Below are positions 16,278 through 25,438 of a stretch of 64,000 bases of DNA, one piece after another. The number at the start of each line of letters is the position of its first letter. The stretch's first letter is position 1. Source of the stretch: Candidatus Formimonas warabiya (GTDB lineage: Bacteria; Bacillota; Dehalobacteriia; Dehalobacteriales; Dehalobacteriaceae); the NCBI RefSeq assembly GCF_002777255.1, contig NZ_CP017634.1:5840903-5904902 (forward strand), given 5' to 3'. Below the pieces are notes generated by a model. The model was not told the origin of the DNA. It searched no databases and saw nothing but the letters and a program-made list of their open reading frames with translations. Position numbers and translations under genes: made by a program.

Positions 16278-17714
16278 ATGAGAATAAACCGGGATGAGTT
16301 AGAAAGAATTCATGAAGCCTCGCTTCATATTCTTGAACGTACCGGGGTTATATTCGAAAATAGCAGCGTACTTGAGGTTTTTAAAAAAGCGGGAGCAAAG
16401 GTTGAAGGAACTAGAGTGTTTTTGTCTCCTAATATTGTTGGGGAGGCTCTAAGAAACTGCCCGCAAAAGATCACCGTGGCCGGCAAGGACCGGCAAAAAG
16501 AGATTTGTCTGGGCGGGGGAAATAAATACTGTGTCAATTTTAATGGTGCCGTGTACGTTGACGATTTAAAAAAAGGACGTAGAAAATCTACATCTGAGGA
16601 TTATGTGAATTTTGTCAAGCTTTCTCAGGATTCTGATATGTTCCAAGTGGTTGGAGGGCCTATTGTTGAGCCACATGATATCCCGCAAGAGACGCATGCT
16701 GCTTTTATGGCGTTGTGCCATTTAACCCTATCTGATAAACCCCTTTTGGGGCTTAGTGTCAACGGTTCGTTTGCCAAAGAAAGCCTAACCATGACGAAGC
16801 AGGTTTTTCAGGGCGAGAACAATTATTATGTGATCGGTATGCCTTGTATAAGAGCCCCGTTATATTTCGACAATGATGTAGTTGACGTAATTTTAGCGTA
16901 TTTGGAAGAGAAACAGCCCATTATATTGGGAACCTGTGGAGTAACCGGCCTGACCGCGCCGGTTACCCTGGCCGGAACATTGGCAGTGAATAATGCAGAG
17001 GTTTTAGCGGCCATCGCACTTACACAACTCCTCAGCCCTTGTTCCCCGGTAATATATGGCAATATTGCCATGGCCGGAGATATGAAAACTATGAGAACTG
17101 CGGTAGGGGCTGCGGAGACCAGCCTTCTAACCAATGTGGCTTCTCAAATGGCCAAATACTATCATTTGCCCTGCCGGGCGGGTGGCACGTTATCCGATGC
17201 CATGGCTGTTGATGTTCAAGCGGGTTATGAGTCAATGTTAGGGTTGTTTACTGCCTTTTCCTACGACAGTGACTTAATTGTTCATTCTGCGGGTTTGCTG
17301 GAATGTTTAATGACAGCGTCTTATGAAAAATTCATCATTGATGAGGAAATTTACTACTTAGTAAAGAGATTTTCTCGCGGCATTGATCTAAACTCTGATT
17401 CCTTTGCATTGGATGTCATTGACCAACAGGGACCTGGGGGACATTTCCTTAGCTGTGAGCATACTTTTTCAAAATTTAAAGAGGAACTTAGTATTCCATT
17501 GGTGAGTAACAGACTCTCCTATGAAACCTGGCACCTCGATGAGACAACTGTCTTGGACCGGGCTCATGAAATATGGCAGAAAAGATTAAATGAGTATGAG
17601 ATCTCGCAAGATGGGCTAGAAAAAGCAAAGCCTGCCATAAATTATTGGAAGCAGCATTATGGATCTCTTCCATCGTGCTTAATGAACACGATCGGGAATG
17701 ATTGTTCCAGGTAG
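16278..17714 (+). CDS. Non-pyrrolysine MttB-family methyltransferase, paralogue 3
   Basis: This 478-residue protein is a more diverged MttB homologue than the two preceding it. It keeps MKTMRTAVGAAETSL in place of the PMDMKTLVCSYG region and has IDQQGPGGHFLSCEHTF near the C-terminus. It starts at ATG 16278 behind GGGGGA, 40 bp after the previous gene. Its divergence suggests a different demethylation step or substrate. The next gene, iorA, follows after 46 bp, so all are probably one transcript. Confidence 0.88.
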   Translation: MRINRDELERIHEASLHILERTGVIFENSSVLEVFKKAGAKVEGTRVFLSPNIVGEALRNCPQKITVAGKDRQKEICLGGGNKYCVNFNGAVYVDDLKKGRRKSTSEDYVNFVKLSQDSDMFQVVGGPIVEPHDIPQETHAAFMALCHLTLSDKPLLGLSVNGSFAKESLTMTKQVFQGENNYYVIGMPCIRAPLYFDNDVVDVILAYLEEKQPIILGTCGVTGLTAPVTLAGTLAVNNAEVLAAIALTQLLSPCSPVIYGNIAMAGDMKTMRTAVGAAETSLLTNVASQMAKYYHLPCRAGGTLSDAMAVDVQAGYESMLGLFTAFSYDSDLIVHSAGLLECLMTASYEKFIIDEEIYYLVKRFSRGIDLNSDSFALDVIDQQGPGGHFLSCEHTFSKFKEELSIPLVSNRLSYETWHLDETTVLDRAHEIWQKRLNEYEISQDGLEKAKPAINYWKQHYGSLPSCLMNTIGNDCSR

Positions 17715-17760
17715 TGAACAGTCGGGAAGAATACTTAGATCATAATCAGGAGGTGTTTAA

Positions 17761-19629
17761 ATGACGAAGAAGATTGTGAGTGGTAATGAAGCAGTAGCAT
17801 ATGCTGCTCTACGATCAGGAGTGAATGTGATCACGGGGTACCCGGGTACGCCTTCTTCTGAGGTAATCGGCAGTTTGATGAAAATGGGTAAAATTGAAGG
17901 AACAAAGATTGAGTGGAGTACCAACGAAAAGGTGGCTGTTGAAATAGCGGCTACAGCAGCATGGGCCGGCAAACGCAGCCTATGCACAATGAAGATGTCC
18001 GGTTTAAATGTAGCTTATGACTCCTTGATTGGGATCGCCTTTTCTGGATGCATTGGCGGCATGGTGATCTATGTTTGTGATGATCCCGGTGTGACGACTG
18101 GTATGTGTGAGCAGGATACCCGGGGTTTTGCATTAATGAGCGATATGGTGATGCTGGATCCAAAGTCGGTACAGGAATCCTATGACTTTATCAAGTATGC
18201 TTTTGAATTATCTGAGGAAATCCAATATCCGGTGTTTGTACGTTCCGTGACGAATGTCGCCCAATCCCATAGTTCAGTTGACATAGAAGAAAGAGTAATG
18301 CCTAATTTAGACGCACCGGTAGTAAAAAAAGATATCAATAAGTATGCCAAAGCCGGTGCAGTTATGTGTATGAATCAGCACCGTGAGTTAATCGACGGCC
18401 TGCAAAAAGCTGCAGCTATTCTTGAGAAGAAGGGTATAAACAAATTAGCATTAGCAGGTGCAAAAGGCGGTATCGGTTTGATTACCACCGGAGTTTGCAA
18501 CGGCTACATTGATGAGGCATTAGATATAGCGGCGGAATACGGTTGCAAGATTGATAACTTATCTACTTTGCGTGTTTCTGCCAGTGTCCCTTATCCTGTA
18601 AAAGAAATCCAAGACTTGTTACGACATTGTGCAATTGTCGTTGTGGTGGAGGAAAATGATCCATATATAGAAAGAGAAGCATATGTCCAGGCACATACAA
18701 TTGGCGTAAATACCAAAATAATCGGCAAACTGGATAAAACATTAAGCCGTGTCGGTTCCTTCAGTGCCATTCACGCCGCCAAAGCCCTGTGCAAAGCCTG
18801 CAATGTAGAGTTGCCGGCTGAAGCTATAGAATATGGTAAAGAAGCGGCAGCAAAATGTACGGCAAGGCCGATCACATGCTGTGCCGGTTGTCCCCACCGG
18901 GGCACCTATATGGCAATCAATAAAGCGGTAAAAAATGCCAAGTATAAAAAAGAAGAGGTCATTGTCACCGGCGACATTGGGTGCACGATTCTGGGTATGA
19001 ACCCTCCTTTTAATACTGTTTGGATGGAAATTTCCATGGGGGCAAGCATTCCCTGCGCACATGGTTTTGTATATGCCGGTGTCGATAAGCCGGTGATCGC
19101 GACAATTGGTGATTCTACTTTCTTCCATGGGGGCATGCCTGGCCTCATCAATGCGATTCAGCATAATATGAACATGACCGCTATCATTATGGATAATGGC
19201 TGGACGGCTATGACAGGGATGCAGGTTAATCCAAACACTGCCCATGAGTTTCAGGTAGAAGGCTGCAAAAATGTAGATCTGGTGAATGTTGTGAAAGGGA
19301 TGGGAGTAGATAATCTTTTCGTAGTAGATCCCTATAATTTGGCGGAAACCACCGCTGCTTTGGATCAGGCACTAGCTTTGCCGGGTTTAAAGGTGATCGT
19401 GGCCCGGCGTGAATGTGCGATCCAGGCGAATCGGAGAAAGGTAAAATATGCCCTGATTACTGTAGATTACGATAAATGCAATTCATGTAAATCGTGCATT
19501 AATACGACCGGTTGTCCTGCTATTACACTAGGTGAAAATGGTATTATCATTGATCCTAAACAGTGCAATGGATGCGGACTTTGTGCCCAAACCTGTAATA
19601 AATCTGCTATTGTCAGGGAGGTTATCTAA
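17761..19629 (+). CDS. iorA: Indolepyruvate:ferredoxin oxidoreductase, alpha subunit
   Basis: This 622-residue protein is the alpha subunit of a thiamine-diphosphate 2-oxoacid:ferredoxin oxidoreductase of the indolepyruvate (aryl pyruvate) type. It oxidatively decarboxylates 2-oxoacids to acyl-CoA and reduces ferredoxin. The N-terminal domain has GYPGTPSSEV near residue 27. The thiamine-binding half has GDIGCTILG and GDSTFFHGGMPGLINA, with the metal-binding DNGWTAMTG. The C-terminus has two [4Fe-4S] sites, CNSCKSCINTTGCP and CNGCGLCAQTC. Length is normal. ATG 17761 follows AGGAGGT. The aminotransferase at 22545 and the ADP-forming acyl-CoA synthetase at 20416 complete a Stickland-like route from amino acid to acid plus ATP. 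Confidence 0.94.
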   Translation: MTKKIVSGNEAVAYAALRSGVNVITGYPGTPSSEVIGSLMKMGKIEGTKIEWSTNEKVAVEIAATAAWAGKRSLCTMKMSGLNVAYDSLIGIAFSGCIGGMVIYVCDDPGVTTGMCEQDTRGFALMSDMVMLDPKSVQESYDFIKYAFELSEEIQYPVFVRSVTNVAQSHSSVDIEERVMPNLDAPVVKKDINKYAKAGAVMCMNQHRELIDGLQKAAAILEKKGINKLALAGAKGGIGLITTGVCNGYIDEALDIAAEYGCKIDNLSTLRVSASVPYPVKEIQDLLRHCAIVVVVEENDPYIEREAYVQAHTIGVNTKIIGKLDKTLSRVGSFSAIHAAKALCKACNVELPAEAIEYGKEAAAKCTARPITCCAGCPHRGTYMAINKAVKNAKYKKEEVIVTGDIGCTILGMNPPFNTVWMEISMGASIPCAHGFVYAGVDKPVIATIGDSTFFHGGMPGLINAIQHNMNMTAIIMDNGWTAMTGMQVNPNTAHEFQVEGCKNVDLVNVVKGMGVDNLFVVDPYNLAETTAALDQALALPGLKVIVARRECAIQANRRKVKYALITVDYDKCNSCKSCINTTGCPAITLGENGIIIDPKQCNGCGLCAQTCNKSAIVREVI

Positions 19630-19630
19630 G

Positions 19631-20233
19631 ATGGCAAATAAATCTTACAATATCTATATTGTAGGTCTGGGTGGACAAGGGGTTTTGACCATTGGCGACC
19701 TAATATCCGACGTAGCGATAAAAAAAGGCTATGATGTTAACTTTTATCCCACGAAAGGAATGAGCCAACGGGGCGGTTTTGTGCAAGGTCAAATACGTAT
19801 CGGTTGCCCGGAAGTGGGCCCCAACATTCCTCCTAAGGGGGCAGATCTGGTCATTGCCATGGAACGTTCCGAAGCGTTAAAGGCTGTCCGTTTTATGAAG
19901 CCGAAGGGGGATTTTGTGCTGTATGGTTTGGTTTGGGCGCCCACAGCCGTCATGTTGGGAAAGGCTGATTATCCTTCTTTGGACGAAGTAAAAGGGGAAC
20001 TAGAGGCTACAGGTGCTAATGTTCTTATTTTGGATCCGGAATTATTACCTGAATACAATGGCTTAAAAGTACGCGAGAACCTGTTTGTATTAGGCGCCGC
20101 TATGGCCCGTTCCGGGTTAAAGGATATTTTGAGTGTGGAAGATATTGCCCGAGGGATTAAAGAGACATGGCCCAAAGGTGCGGAAGAAAATCTATTTGCG
20201 TTTGAATGCGGCTATAAAGCAGCTCAATCCTAA
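19631..20233 (+). CDS. iorB: Indolepyruvate:ferredoxin oxidoreductase, beta subunit
   Basis: This 200-residue protein is the gamma/beta-type domain of 2-oxoacid:ferredoxin oxidoreductases, with the start YIVGLGGQGVLTIGDLI, the GMSQRGGFVQGQIRIG segment near residue 48 and ADLVIAMERSEAL near residue 77. I place the start at ATG 19631, one base after the iorA stop and behind AGGGAGG; a longer frame from 19532 overlaps iorA and lacks family similarity. It pairs with IorA in the cytoplasm. A 156-bp repeat element follows immediately. Confidence 0.93.
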   Translation: MANKSYNIYIVGLGGQGVLTIGDLISDVAIKKGYDVNFYPTKGMSQRGGFVQGQIRIGCPEVGPNIPPKGADLVIAMERSEALKAVRFMKPKGDFVLYGLVWAPTAVMLGKADYPSLDEVKGELEATGANVLILDPELLPEYNGLKVRENLFVLGAAMARSGLKDILSVEDIARGIKETWPKGAEENLFAFECGYKAAQS

Positions 20234-20245
20234 TCATTGGGTTTG

Positions 20246-20401
20246 TTATAACGCAACGGTAGAAAAAATTTCGTTTGTAGAAATTTTTTCTTACCTCTGC
20301 GCGTTTCAACGAAGCGGGGGATATGCCCACCGCTTGTTCGCAAATCGGAACCCCCACCTACGCTAAAGCTTAGAGGTGGGGGACATCCCAGCGAAGTTAT
20401 A
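20246..20401 (+). mobile_element. 156-bp IS200/IS605-end-like element, copy 1
   Basis: The sequence is identical to 34086-34241 and lies between TTATA and TTATA. It can form three hairpins: GAAAAAATTTC with GAAATTTTTTC (20262-20290), AAGCGGGGG with CCC-A-CCGCTT (about 20310-20336), and CCCCCACCT with AGGTGGGGG (20351-20382). The last two resemble the right end and reRNA region of IS200/IS605-type TnpB elements. No TnpA or TnpB gene is present, so it is a non-autonomous or solo-end copy. Its right edge abuts the ribosome binding site of the gene at 20416. Confidence 0.6.
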
Positions 20402-20415
20402 GGGAGGAAATGCAC

Positions 20416-22455
20416 ATGAGTTTTCGGGCGCTGTTTTACCCCCGGGCGGTGGCGGTATATGGCTCAGTATCCCCGGGCAAATTGGGAAATATTTTAATCA
20501 ATCATCTGGTGCAATGGGGATTTCCCAAAGTTTTTGCTGTTAACCCCAAGGGATTGGGGCTAAATCATGTTCCTGGCTATGCAAAAATAAATCAGATTTC
20601 TGAAGATATTGATTTAGCTGTGATTGCTTCCCCTGCTGCTACAGTGAAAGAAATTATGACGGATTGTGGGGAAAAAGGTGTTCAGGCAGCAGTAATTATC
20701 AGTTCTGGTTTTAGTGAAGCCGGTAATGCAAAAGGTGAAGCCGAGGTAAAAGAAGTGGCGAGCCGTTATGGTATTCGTTTTATCGGACCAAATTGTGCCG
20801 GAATGATTAACACTTACAGTAATTTGGCCCCAACTTTACAGGCTTATCCGCCCCAAGGCCATACCGCGGTTATTTCTCAAAGCGGTGCCGTGGGTGGGGC
20901 CGTAATGGAATGGGCGCAAAGTCATGGTCTGGGTATTTCAAAATTTGTCAGTTATGGGAATGGAGCAGATTTAAATCAAATTGAGTTCCTGCGCTATTTG
21001 AAAGATGATGAGGAAACGAAAGTGATCGCCCTTTATATTGAAAATATTGAAGACGGTCGCGAATTTATGGCAGCTTTGAAAGAAGTAACGGCTGTCAAGC
21101 CTGTGGTTGTGATTAAATCCGGACGAACCAGTACAGGTCAGCGGGCAGCGCTTTCCCACACGGGTTCTATGGCTGGTGCGGATGCTGTTTACGATGCGGC
21201 ATTAAAGACCTGTGGCGCAATTCGTGTGGAGTCTTTGGATGATCTGATTGACTTGTGTAAAGGGTTTTCTTATCTACCCCGCGTATTGGGTAGAAAAGTC
21301 GCCATTGTTACAAACTCCGGGGGACCCGGCGTGATGACGGCAGACAAAGCGGAAGAATTAAAGCTGAATGTCAGTGAATCGAGTGCTGAATTAGTGGCTG
21401 AACTGCGGGACTTTTTGCCGGCTCATGCAGGATTTAAAAATCCCATTGATATGACGGTAGAGGGTACAGGTGATAATTACCGCCGTGTAATTGAAGCCTG
21501 TTTAAAAGAATTTGATGCTGTTTTACCCATATTTTTTGGTCCGCCCTATTTACCGACGATGCCTATTGCGGAAGGAATTTTAGCTGCATTTAAGGGAAAT
21601 AACAAGCCCGTTTTTTCCGCCATGGAAACCGGCCTGCATGCGGCAGAAAGCATAAAATATCTGCGCGATCATCATCTGCCTAATTTCCCTTCTTGTGAAC
21701 GTGCCATTAGGACCATGGCCCGGATGGCCGAATATGAAGAGTACAAGTCAAAGGTTCCGAACAAAAAAAGTGTCATGCCGGAAAAATCAAAGGGGCTGTT
21801 GTTTGAAAGGGGACCTCTATTAGAACCGGATGCCATGAAAGTATTAGAGGAAAACAATATTAAGGTGCCTGAGTATCGTTTTGTAACCGACAAAAGTGAA
21901 GTAGCGGCTGCTGCTCTTGAATTAGGTTATCCGATCGTGATGAAAGTGGTATCGCCTCAAATCCTTCATAAATCCGACTTTGGCGGCGTGGAGCTAAATA
22001 TTAAAAATGGAGAGGAGGTTTTAGCGGCTTTCGATCGAATTGCCAGGAATAGTGAAGGATATGATTTCCGCGGCGTTGTCCTATATCCTATGCTAAGAGG
22101 CGGCAGGGAAGTGATCCTTGGTCTTACGCGCGATGCCCAGTTTGGCCCGGTAGTGGCCTTCGGATTGGGCGGTATCTATACTGAGGTACTGAGGGATATT
22201 GTTCTCAGGGTTGCTCCCGTGGACAGACCGGGAGCTGAGGAAATGATCAGGAGTATCCGTACCTATCCTATTCTTAAAGGGATCAGGGGAGAGAAGCCAG
22301 CCGATCTGGAGGCTCTGGCAGAGACAATTGTTAATTTTTCCCGGTTGCCCTTCCTATATCCGGATCTAGCGGAAGCTGACCTGAATCCTGTATTTGCTTT
22401 CCCGACGGGTGTGATTGTAGGCGATGTGCGTATGGTTAGAGGTAACAAAGAGTAG
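20416..22455 (+). CDS. Acyl-CoA synthetase, NDP-forming, alpha-beta fusion
   Basis: This 679-residue protein is an ADP-forming acetate/acyl-CoA synthetase with fused alpha and beta parts. It converts acyl-CoA plus ADP and phosphate into acid, CoA and ATP. The N-terminal CoA-binding domain (FYPRAVAVYGSV...GNI) is followed by the succinyl-CoA-ligase-like domain with the phospho-acceptor His248 in LSHTGSMAGAD. The C-terminal ATP-grasp domain (about residues 455-679) holds GYPIVMKVVSPQILHKSDFGG. I prefer ATG 20416, 8 bp after GGGAGG, over ATG 20410, only 2 bp from it. Next to iorAB it would harvest ATP from the acyl-CoA made there. Confidence 0.92.
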   Translation: MSFRALFYPRAVAVYGSVSPGKLGNILINHLVQWGFPKVFAVNPKGLGLNHVPGYAKINQISEDIDLAVIASPAATVKEIMTDCGEKGVQAAVIISSGFSEAGNAKGEAEVKEVASRYGIRFIGPNCAGMINTYSNLAPTLQAYPPQGHTAVISQSGAVGGAVMEWAQSHGLGISKFVSYGNGADLNQIEFLRYLKDDEETKVIALYIENIEDGREFMAALKEVTAVKPVVVIKSGRTSTGQRAALSHTGSMAGADAVYDAALKTCGAIRVESLDDLIDLCKGFSYLPRVLGRKVAIVTNSGGPGVMTADKAEELKLNVSESSAELVAELRDFLPAHAGFKNPIDMTVEGTGDNYRRVIEACLKEFDAVLPIFFGPPYLPTMPIAEGILAAFKGNNKPVFSAMETGLHAAESIKYLRDHHLPNFPSCERAIRTMARMAEYEEYKSKVPNKKSVMPEKSKGLLFERGPLLEPDAMKVLEENNIKVPEYRFVTDKSEVAAAALELGYPIVMKVVSPQILHKSDFGGVELNIKNGEEVLAAFDRIARNSEGYDFRGVVLYPMLRGGREVILGLTRDAQFGPVVAFGLGGIYTEVLRDIVLRVAPVDRPGAEEMIRSIRTYPILKGIRGEKPADLEALAETIVNFSRLPFLYPDLAEADLNPVFAFPTGVIVGDVRMVRGNKE

Positions 22456-22544
22456 CGTTACCCTAATGATCATTTTTATGGACAGGTGATTTTGAAAGAT
22501 GTCAAATTTAGATAAAAAATTGAGATCAAAAAAGGGTGAGAAAT

Positions 22545-23645
22545 ATGAAAGATAAAACCATAAGATTGGCCAGGAACGGAATAAATGACTTAAACGAATA
22601 TACACCTGGAAAGCCAATAGAAGAGGTCCAAAGAGAGTACGGGCTTGACGAGATTATCAAAATGGCTTCCAATGAAAACCCTTTTGGTCCTTCACCAAAG
22701 GCTATTGAGGCTATGACAAAAGCAATTAACGACGTTAATTTATACCCGGAAAGCAGCAGTTTAATGCTGCGCCAAAAAATAGCCGGAAATTTTGGCATCC
22801 ATGAGGACATGGTCACTTTGGCTAATGGAGCGGATAATATCTTAGGTCTGATCGCCCAGGCCACAGTTAATGAAGGCGATGAGATCGTCATGGGAGACCC
22901 TACATTTGCCGCCTATGATACGCGGACTCGGATCATGGGAGGAATTCCAGTCAAGGTTCCTTTGAAAAACTTTACCTATGATTTACCGGCTGTGGCGAAA
23001 AAAATAACAAGCAAGACAAAGCTGGTGTTCGTATGTAACCCGAATAATCCCACCGGCACGATCGTTACCAGAGAAGAAGTAGAAGATTTTATGAACTCGG
23101 TTCCCCAAGAATGTATCGTGGTTTTTGATGAGGCTTATGCGGAATTTGTCCATCCGAATATTTATCCTCAAACCATAAAATATATCCAGGATCAAAGAAA
23201 TGTCATCATGGTGCGCACATTTTCTAAACTATTTGGTCTTGCGGGATTGCGTGTGGGATATGCCGTAGGCCCGAAACACCTGATCAGTATGCTGCGCAAG
23301 GTTGTGGAACCTTTTCCGGTAAATAGGCTTGCCCAATCTGGTGCTTTGGCAGCTTTTGATGATCATGCGTTTTTAAACAGAGTATTAACGGAGAATGAAA
23401 AAGGGAAGGAATTTTTATATCAGCAGTTTTCCAAAATGAAAATGGCATATTGTCCGTCACATACGAATTTCATTTTTGTTGATCTGGGCATGGACGGACA
23501 GTTTGTCTTTGAGAAACTGCTAGAGCAAGGGATCATTATTCGTCCGGGCGGGCTTTGGAATTACCCGCAATTTGCCCGGATTACCATTGGAACATCTGAT
23601 CAAAATGAAAAGTTAATTGAGGCACTGAATATAATTGCCGGGTGA
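22545..23645 (+). CDS. HisC-like class I/II aminotransferase
   Basis: This 366-residue pyridoxal-phosphate enzyme resembles histidinol-phosphate/aromatic aminotransferases. It has ASNENPFGPSPKA near residue 39, the cofactor region NPNNPTGTIV near residue 164, DEAYAEFV near residue 195 and the Schiff-base Lys228 in TFSKLFGLAGLRVGY. ATG 22545 lies just after AGGGTGAG; a GTG at 22536 is less likely. It lies between an acyl-CoA synthetase and a corrinoid protein rather than in a histidine operon. A catabolic role, turning a demethylated amino acid into the 2-oxoacid used by IorAB, is more likely than histidine biosynthesis. HisC-type enzymes often accept aromatic amino acids. Confidence 0.85.
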   Translation: MKDKTIRLARNGINDLNEYTPGKPIEEVQREYGLDEIIKMASNENPFGPSPKAIEAMTKAINDVNLYPESSSLMLRQKIAGNFGIHEDMVTLANGADNILGLIAQATVNEGDEIVMGDPTFAAYDTRTRIMGGIPVKVPLKNFTYDLPAVAKKITSKTKLVFVCNPNNPTGTIVTREEVEDFMNSVPQECIVVFDEAYAEFVHPNIYPQTIKYIQDQRNVIMVRTFSKLFGLAGLRVGYAVGPKHLISMLRKVVEPFPVNRLAQSGALAAFDDHAFLNRVLTENEKGKEFLYQQFSKMKMAYCPSHTNFIFVDLGMDGQFVFEKLLEQGIIIRPGGLWNYPQFARITIGTSDQNEKLIEALNIIAG

Positions 23646-23653
23646 AAGCGGAC

Positions 23654-23743
23654 ATGGGTACGTTAATATTGGTGATTTATTCAGAAACGGATTTGTTTCT
23701 GTACATGAAAGAATTACAAAAAACAATTAAGAAAAAGATGTAA
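23654..23743 (+). CDS. Doubtful 29-codon ORF
   Basis: An ATG at 23654 opens 29 codons ending TIKKKM between the aminotransferase and corrinoid genes. There is only a weak GTGAAAG upstream and no recognised family. It may be chance. Confidence 0.15.
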   Translation: MGTLILVIYSETDLFLYMKELQKTIKKKM

Positions 23744-23767
23744 ACAAAATTAAGGGAGGAATTAATT

Positions 23768-24397
23768 ATGGCAAATTTTGAAGCATTAAACCAAAGTGTG
23801 ATATCCGGAAAAGAAGCACAGGTAAAAGAACAGACTAAAGCAATGGTAGAGGCAGGAGTCAGCCCCCTTGAAATCATCAACCTGGGATTAATCGCTGGGA
23901 TGAACGTTGTGGGTGCCCGTTTCAAAAATGGAGACATGTTCGTACCGGAAGTACTCATGTCCGCTAAATCTATGGCAGCCGGAATCGAAATCGTTAAGCC
24001 TTTAATCGCTGATAAAGATATGCCCAGCAAAGGAAAAATCCTTTTAGGCACCGTTAAAGGCGACCTCCATGACATTGGCAAGAACCTGGTTGGTATGATG
24101 TTGGAAAGCGGCGGCTTTAAAGTAATTAACTTAGGGATTGATATCGCTCCGGAAAAATTCCTGGCTGCTATTAAAGAACATAATCCGGAAATTGTTGCCA
24201 TGTCCGCTCTGCTCACCACCACCATGCTGCACATGAAAGATACCATTGAATTAATCAAAGAAGAAGGCATAAAAGTAAAATGTATCGTTGGGGGAGCTCC
24301 TATTTCCCAAGACTTTGCTGATGAAATCGGTGCTGACGGATTTGCTCCGGACGCAGCTTCTGCTGTAGAACTGTGCTTAAAACTGCTTCAGGTATAA
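23768..24397 (+). CDS. Corrinoid protein, MttC/MtgC-like
   Basis: This 209-residue protein is a cobalamin-binding methyl carrier of the MtbC/MttC/MtgC family, which accepts the methyl group from MttB-type enzymes and passes it to a methyltransferase serving tetrahydrofolate. An N-terminal helical cap domain (residues 1-85) precedes the Rossmann-like B12 domain with the signature GDLHDIGKNLV, His101 being the lower cobalt ligand, and then MSALLTTTM and GGAPISQDFADEIGADGFAPDA. ATG 23768 follows GGGAGG. It is the only corrinoid protein in the window, so it may serve several of the six MttB paralogues. The partner methylcorrinoid:tetrahydrofolate methyltransferase and a RamA-type reactivase are not in the window. 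Confidence 0.93.
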   Translation: MANFEALNQSVISGKEAQVKEQTKAMVEAGVSPLEIINLGLIAGMNVVGARFKNGDMFVPEVLMSAKSMAAGIEIVKPLIADKDMPSKGKILLGTVKGDLHDIGKNLVGMMLESGGFKVINLGIDIAPEKFLAAIKEHNPEIVAMSALLTTTMLHMKDTIELIKEEGIKVKCIVGGAPISQDFADEIGADGFAPDAASAVELCLKLLQV

Positions 24398-24579
24398 ATG
24401 GTTTTTAAGTAAAATTATTGCTGACATTTAATGTTTTTGTAAAGGGGCTGACTATTGTTTTTAACAACTAACTTACCCCAGTAAAATAATTGTCTTGACA
24501 AGTGGGGGTATCATAAGATTTTGCAGAAGTAAAGACTTATGCGCCACAAAAAAGTTGATAAGCGAAGAGGTGAAATTAC

Positions 24580-25401
24580 ATGACCAAGATTAGTGATTTA
24601 AAAGGGTTTGCTTATCCTTCGCCACAAGGTGTTGCAGCGGTTGTGGGAGACCTGCCATGGCATTTCGGTACCGAGCATTTAGGAATCCTTTTTAAAACAG
24701 ATCCCGATGTGGTTGCGTCTTATCTTCCGGAACCACTTGAACCTGGGGAACACCCAGATGTGGTCTTTATTGAATTTGGAAAGTGGTTCTCTCTGTGGGA
24801 GAGTCAATTAGACATGATGTTTATCAACCCAGAACGCACCTGGTATCAAGAGACGGTTATTTGGGTTAGCTCTTCGTTTAAAGGTGAGCAGGGAAAAACA
24901 TGTATTCAAACATGGGTGGATAAGGATTTCAGCATGGCAAGAGGCATGTTTATGGGTTTTAACAAAAAGTTTGGACAGACATATAAAACTGACCCCAGAC
25001 CTGTAAACCCTAAAATGGCACCATTAGGAATAGGATCGAAAATGAGGGGTTGGACTTGTGCCCATGGGGAACGTCTCATGGAGGGAACTCTTAAAATTAC
25101 CAAAAAAATACCCTATGCAGAGTTACCCAGTCCGATTTTATTGCCATTATTCAATATTAGATATTTCCCAAGTATCGTAAAAAATGCCCCTCCGTCTGTC
25201 TGCGAACTAGTGAAGATGCATATGGAGGATTCCCGCAACGGTGAAGACGTTTGGGCGGGCGAAGGCGATATAAAATTTTTCCCGTCGGAAATTGAAGAAT
25301 TTACTCGATTAGCCCCTAAGGAAGTTATTGGTGCTTATTACTATACGAACGGTTGTACCATCACGGGCGGGGAAATTCTTCATAATTGGTTAACTGAATA
25401 G
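24580..25401 (+). CDS. Acetoacetate decarboxylase-family protein
   Basis: This 273-residue protein belongs to the acetoacetate decarboxylase-like superfamily (PF06314). The segment MFMGFNKKFGQ carries adjacent lysines K129 and K130, in the position of the Schiff-base lysine pair of true decarboxylases. Members act on various 2- or 3-oxoacids by Schiff-base chemistry, including aldolase-dehydratases, so the reaction is uncertain. It starts at ATG 24580 behind GCGAAGAGGTG. About 180 bp separate it from the corrinoid gene; that gap has TACCCCA/TGGGGGTA arms (24474-24510) and no gene. It is followed by the conserved leader of the second ABC operon. Confidence 0.8.
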   Translation: MTKISDLKGFAYPSPQGVAAVVGDLPWHFGTEHLGILFKTDPDVVASYLPEPLEPGEHPDVVFIEFGKWFSLWESQLDMMFINPERTWYQETVIWVSSSFKGEQGKTCIQTWVDKDFSMARGMFMGFNKKFGQTYKTDPRPVNPKMAPLGIGSKMRGWTCAHGERLMEGTLKITKKIPYAELPSPILLPLFNIRYFPSIVKNAPPSVCELVKMHMEDSRNGEDVWAGEGDIKFFPSEIEEFTRLAPKEVIGAYYYTNGCTITGGEILHNWLTE

Positions 25402-25438
25402 AAGGATTAAAGTCGATGTTTTCATCAACCAGAATTGA

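Noticed and set aside
19532..19630. Upstream extension of iorB overlapping iorA
   Set aside because: The added residues are iorA ferredoxin codons in another frame; ATG 19631 has AGGGAGG and begins the conserved sequence.
20246..20401. CRISPR repeat or tRNA-like sequence in the 156-bp element
   Set aside because: There are only two distant copies, no regular spacing and no cloverleaf; the hairpins resemble IS200/IS605 ends.
22545..23645. Part of a histidine biosynthesis operon
   Set aside because: No other his genes are present; the neighbours are an acyl-CoA synthetase and a corrinoid protein.
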